Shown: piece after piece, positions 61,514-64,000 of the stretch
Numbering within the stretch: the first letter of the stretch is position 1
Layout of the letters: every line of letters starts with the position of its first letter
From: an uncultured Actinomycetes bacterium
Lineage (GTDB): Bacteria; Actinomycetota; Coriobacteriia; Coriobacteriales; Atopobiaceae
Direction of reading: 5' to 3'
Length of the DNA stretch: 64,000 bases
Assembly: GCA_900315165.1 (NCBI GenBank)
Contig: OMXZ01000023.1
Span: forward strand, 1-64,000
The notes under the pieces: model-generated
Databases searched by the model: none
What the model was told of the DNA's origin: nothing
The model's input: the letters and a program-made list of their open reading frames with translations, nothing else
Position numbers and translations under genes: made by a program

Positions 61514-61639
61514 GCGCGGGAGGGCGAGGGGCGAGAAAAAGTTGTGAGCATGAAACGCCGGCGACCGAAGCGCTTAGGCGCGTCTAGCAGGCGCCCTTTG
61601 CCTGCGTTTCGCGCCTGCTGAGGGAGGCGGCGTTTCGCT
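61514..61639. repeat. MITE-like element, copy 2 (inverted relative to copy 1)
   Basis: It begins with GCGCGGGAGGGCGAGGGG and contains the 80-bp core (61560-61639) as an exact reverse complement of 54475-54554. The far end-repeat seen in copy 1 is missing here. It lies 80 bases upstream of mcrB. The two copies enclose 54.4-61.6 kb in inverted orientation, so recombination between them would flip the block. Confidence 0.85.
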
Positions 61640-61720
61640 TCCGCGAGCCGTGTCGGCGGGGTATTTCTCGGCGTTGCGGGCGATCTTGTCCGCGCGGCAC
61701 TCGCATGCCATGACCAACAT

Positions 61721-61789
61721 AGGCGGCTATTTTTCTAAATTCAAGGCGGTTTTTTTCATATAATTGAGGCGGCTATTTTTCTCTCTTCC
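61721..61789 (+). promoter_or_regulatory. three 23-bp direct repeats (iterons) over the promoter of the DUF4143 ATPase gene
   Basis: Repeats start at 61721, 61744 and 61767, exactly 23 bases apart, each reading AGGCGG followed by a T-rich run (consensus AGGCGGYTWTTTTYC). TATAAT occurs inside the second unit at 61759-61764. A 23-bp period is about two helix turns, so a repressor or the gene product could bind all three on one face. The ribosome site GGAGG lies just after the third. Confidence 0.6.
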
Positions 61790-61805
61790 TTGGAGGCGAA
61801 CTCGA

Positions 61806-63083
61806 ATGACCCTGGAAAGGGACGGCTATAGGAAGCGCATTGCCGAGGCGACCCTCGATAGGTACCTCGAGGCGTTCGGCGCTGTGGAGATACGCGGGCC
61901 CAAATGGTGTGGCAAGACCTGGATGGCGCTGTCCCGCGCGGAGAGCCAGGCGCGCCTCGACGACAGGGCGACTCGGGAGGCGGCGCTTATCGACGGACGC
62001 GTGGCTCTCTCGGGCGCCCGACCGCACCTGATCGACGAATGGCAGCGTGTCCCCGGCACGCGGGACCTCGTGCGAATGGCGGTGGACGAATCGCCCCTTC
62101 CCGGCTCGTTCATCCTCACCGGCTCATCCACGCCGAAAAGGTCGAGCGAGAGCCATAGTGGCGCAGGACGCATCGCCCGCATGGACCTCTCCACCATGAC
62201 CCTGCTTGAACGCGGGCTGTCCGACGGCAGCGTGTCCCTCGCCTCCCTTTTCGAGGGCAACGCGATCGAGCCGCGGTCCGTGGACGTGGGGCTCGAGCAG
62301 GTGGCCTCCCTCACGGTGCGTGGCGGGTGGCCCGCCTCGCTGGGAATGAGCGACAAGGCAGCCGCCCTGATTCCACGTCAGTACGTAGCCGCCGCATGCG
62401 ACCCGGAGTACCTCGAGGACGACATAGACGCCGACCTCCTGCGTAGGACGCTCGTCGCACTCGCGCGCAACGACGGAACCGAGGCGTCGGTCGCCACGCT
62501 CGCCGCGGATGTATCCGCTGGCGAGAAAGCCGTCGACGCAAACGAGATGAACCGCTACCTCTCCTATGTCATGCGGTCATACCTTGCCTACGAGGTCGGC
62601 GGCTGGAAGGCGCCGGTCAAGGCCCGCGCCAGGGTACGCACGAAGCCGAAGCGCTACCTGTGCGACCCCTCGATCGCGGCATACCTGCTCGGGACCGACG
62701 CTCATAGGCTGATGAGCGACACTCAAACTCTGGGCACTCTTTTCGAGAGCCTTTGCATGCACGACCTGATCGCCTACGCGAACGCGGCGTGCGACCTCGA
62801 TGTTGCCGGGGTTCGCTACTACCGCGATTCATACGGGCTCGAGGCCGATGCGGTGATTGAGCTGACCGACGGCAGGTGGGCTGCGATCGAGGTCAAGCTC
62901 GGTGCGAACAAGATCGACAAGGCGCGAGAGAGCCTGCTGCGGCTCGCTCGCAAGGTTGCCGAAAACCCGGCCGCTCGCAATCCCGAGCCGGCTTTTCTGG
63001 CTGTGATCACAGGCGTGAGCACCCTTGCCACGACCACCGCGGAGGGCGTGCACGTGATTCCCATCACGTGCCTCGGTGTGTAG
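61806..63083 (+). CDS. AAA/DUF4143 family ATP-binding protein
   Basis: The 425-residue protein has the AAA_14-type ATPase with GPKWCGKTWMA (Walker A; Cys in place of the common Gly) near residue 32. LIDEWQRVP (Walker B-like) is near 78 and ILTGSSTPK near 105. A DUF4143 region (about 190-420) follows, with EADAVIELTDGRWAAIEVKLG, a PD-(D/E)xK-like strand pair near 355. Such proteins are common in mobile and accessory DNA of anaerobes; their role is not established. From ATG 61806 the GGAGG site is 13 bases upstream. The protein is full length. Confidence 0.88.
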   Translation: MTLERDGYRKRIAEATLDRYLEAFGAVEIRGPKWCGKTWMALSRAESQARLDDRATREAALIDGRVALSGARPHLIDEWQRVPGTRDLVRMAVDESPLPGSFILTGSSTPKRSSESHSGAGRIARMDLSTMTLLERGLSDGSVSLASLFEGNAIEPRSVDVGLEQVASLTVRGGWPASLGMSDKAAALIPRQYVAAACDPEYLEDDIDADLLRRTLVALARNDGTEASVATLAADVSAGEKAVDANEMNRYLSYVMRSYLAYEVGGWKAPVKARARVRTKPKRYLCDPSIAAYLLGTDAHRLMSDTQTLGTLFESLCMHDLIAYANAACDLDVAGVRYYRDSYGLEADAVIELTDGRWAAIEVKLGANKIDKARESLLRLARKVAENPAARNPEPAFLAVITGVSTLATTTAEGVHVIPITCLGV

Positions 63084-63152
63084 CCCCGCGCGGCACTCAG
63101 CTTTATTGCGAGCCGTATCTCGCAAATTTGTGAGCTACAGCTCGCATTTTTA

Positions 63153-63338
63153 CTAGCCGACGGTGTCGATGCAGCTCGCCACGGCGCAGCAGCAGAGAAC
63201 GATCACGATGAGGAAGATGATGGTGAGCACGCAGCCCGCGGCGCAGCCGCCGGGCTCGTTGCCCCTGTTGTTGCGCGGCTCGTCGTCGCCGGCGGAGAGG
63301 GCCGCGCCGAGCCAGAGCCCTGCCAGGAAGTTCCACAT
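63153..63338 (-). CDS. small Cys-rich membrane protein
   Basis: This 61-residue protein has a good GGAGG site before ATG 63338. It opens with a hydrophobic segment (MWNFLAGLWLGAAL) and a polar loop with Asn/Arg/Gly. One strong membrane helix, VLTIIFLIVIVLCCCAVASC, near residues 37-56 closes it. It has no recognised family; the CCC in the helix is notable. It is probably real because of its ribosome site and composition. Confidence 0.65.
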   Translation of the reverse strand: MWNFLAGLWLGAALSAGDDEPRNNRGNEPGGCAAGCVLTIIFLIVIVLCCCAVASCIDTVG

Positions 63339-63450
63339 GGCACACCTCCATCACGCGTCCGACCCGTATGCCGACCCTACCACAAGCCCGCTCCCCCGCC
63401 TGTCCCTTGCGTGGGTCATCCACTCGTGCAACGCAGGGGACCAGCCCTCG

Positions 63451-63585
63451 CTATTGGGCCTTGAAGTTGTAGACGGGCCTCATCACATCGAGCACGTCGA
63501 CCGAGTCCGCGATGGGACCGATGATGTCGTCGATATGCGTGACGAAGCACTCCGCCGTCGCGTACGTCCCCTCGATCGTGAACAT
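63451..63585 (-). pseudogene. collapsed RtcB RNA ligase gene (both ends fused)
   Basis: The 44-residue frame starts at ATG 63585 (AAAGGGG site). Its first 14 residues (MFTIEGTYATAECF) match the start of RtcB RNA ligases. Its last 28 (IDDIIGPIADSVDVLDVMRP, then VYNFKA) match the C-terminal end. The central about 350 residues, with the GMP-histidine and Mn sites, are missing, and the frame is kept. It cannot be an active ligase. With the PHP remnant at 55253 this is the second in-frame end-to-end fusion in the window. Confidence 0.65.
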
Positions 63586-63678
63586 CCCCGCCCCTTTCCG
63601 CCGTTTCCGAGATTCTAGTGCCGGGTGTAATAGTGCTCTTCATCGATGCTGCCCTTCCATTTTGGAAGAGCAAAGCCC

Positions 63679-64000
63679 TTAATAGCCGCCATCGACTTCC
63701 TGACGGCAGCGCTTGATGCCGTCACGGGCTTGCGTGAGCGAGCGCTCGTACCAGGCGGCACCCATGCGCACGGCCATACCCAGGCCCGTCTCCGCGACCT
63801 CGTACCACTCGAGCGCCTTCTCGAAGGACTGCTCGCAGCCGAGCCCTTCCTCGTGGCAGCGCCCCAGGCGCAGCGCCGACGCACCCCAGACCACGGGATC
63901 GCCCGCCTGTTTGCCCAGCTCGTGCGAGCGGGCGTACCACCGGCAGGCCTCCACCGGGTCGGCCGCCACGCCCCTGCCGTCGAGGTACATGTCGCCCAGC
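63679..64000 (-). CDS. Sel1-repeat protein, C-terminal part (runs off the window)
   Basis: The visible 107 codons read as Sel1-like helical repeats: GDMYLDGRGVAADPVEACRW, then LRLGRCHEEGLGCEQSFEKALEW and the final AWYERSLTQARDGIKR. Sel1 proteins act as scaffolds for protein partners. The start lies beyond the window, and the frame is open to its edge. The stop TAA is at 63681-63679. Confidence 0.8.
   Translation of the reverse strand, partial: LGDMYLDGRGVAADPVEACRWYARSHELGKQAGDPVVWGASALRLGRCHEEGLGCEQSFEKALEWYEVAETGLGMAVRMGAAWYERSLTQARDGIKRCRQEVDGGY

Noticed and set aside
1-64000. tRNA, rRNA or CRISPR loci
   Set aside because: No cloverleaf with CCA-type ends, no rRNA-like stretch and no regularly spaced repeat-spacer array was seen by eye; a covariance search was not possible here.

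Overview
The window is high-GC, densely coded, single-chromosome-like DNA from an actinobacterium. The closest fit is the class Coriobacteriia (Collinsella/Olsenella type gut anaerobes). This is an inference from gene content and style: LytR-CpsA-Psr protein, AmaP/DUF2273 pair, CarD, DegV, duplicated Tat/lipobox secreted proteins, several GGDEF/EAL/HD-GYP proteins, very GC-rich third codon positions and strong AGGAG ribosome sites. No rRNA, tRNA or CRISPR array was seen.

Layout. 1-3.3 kb (minus): DUF2273-like start, AmaP, LCP ligase, YebC. 4.1-5.6 kb: an IS256-family insertion sequence sitting inside a dispersed palindromic repeat. 5.7-11.9 kb (minus): TyrRS, U32 protein, NifU-like protein, Lgt and a lipoprotein, nearly all overlapping or within about 110 bp. 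12-16.3 kb: class A PBP, ArgR, a C39-like membrane protein. 16.4-25 kb: phosphohexomutase, RlmKL-like methyltransferase, S10 carboxypeptidase, Kup. 25.1-33.4 kb: citrate synthase plus ACT protein, CarD, a Tat lipoprotein esterase, DegV, acylphosphatase, zinc-ribbon protein, cyclophilin. 34-41 kb: TPR-GGDEF, AEC transporter, HPS-like protein, radical SAM-SPASM protein, double HD-GYP protein. 41-54.4 kb: a mixed accessory stretch (sce7726-like fragment, GDPD, Fic, secreted nuclease, membrane GGDEF, GNAT cluster, DUF2798, two trans-editing deacylases facing apart, ABC exporter, PAS-GGDEF-EAL). 54.4-64 kb: a clearly accessory region with MITE-like elements, a possible small toxin locus, a collapsed PHP gene, a beta-helix lipoprotein, an McrBC restriction system, a DUF4143 ATPase preceded by three 23-bp iterons, a collapsed rtcB gene and a Sel1 protein.

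How genes work together. Lgt lipidates the many lipobox proteins in the window (at least four). LCP and PBP act on the cell envelope, with AmaP as an envelope-associated membrane anchor. Four c-di-GMP genes (34.0, 39.2, 45.3, 52.8 kb) include two apparently active GGDEF synthases and two apparent hydrolases (HD-GYP, EAL). McrBC is the only recognisable defence system. It lies between two inverted copies of a repeat that share a perfect 80-bp core.

Most interesting points: the McrB protein with an extra N-terminal region and two PUA/EVE-like modules; the 80-bp inverted repeats around it; two genes (PHP, rtcB) reduced in frame to their two ends; an RlmKL whose RlmL half has lost its catalytic motifs; C39-like and esterase proteins lacking their expected nucleophiles; a frameshifted toxin-like small ORF; and several perfect intergenic palindromes.
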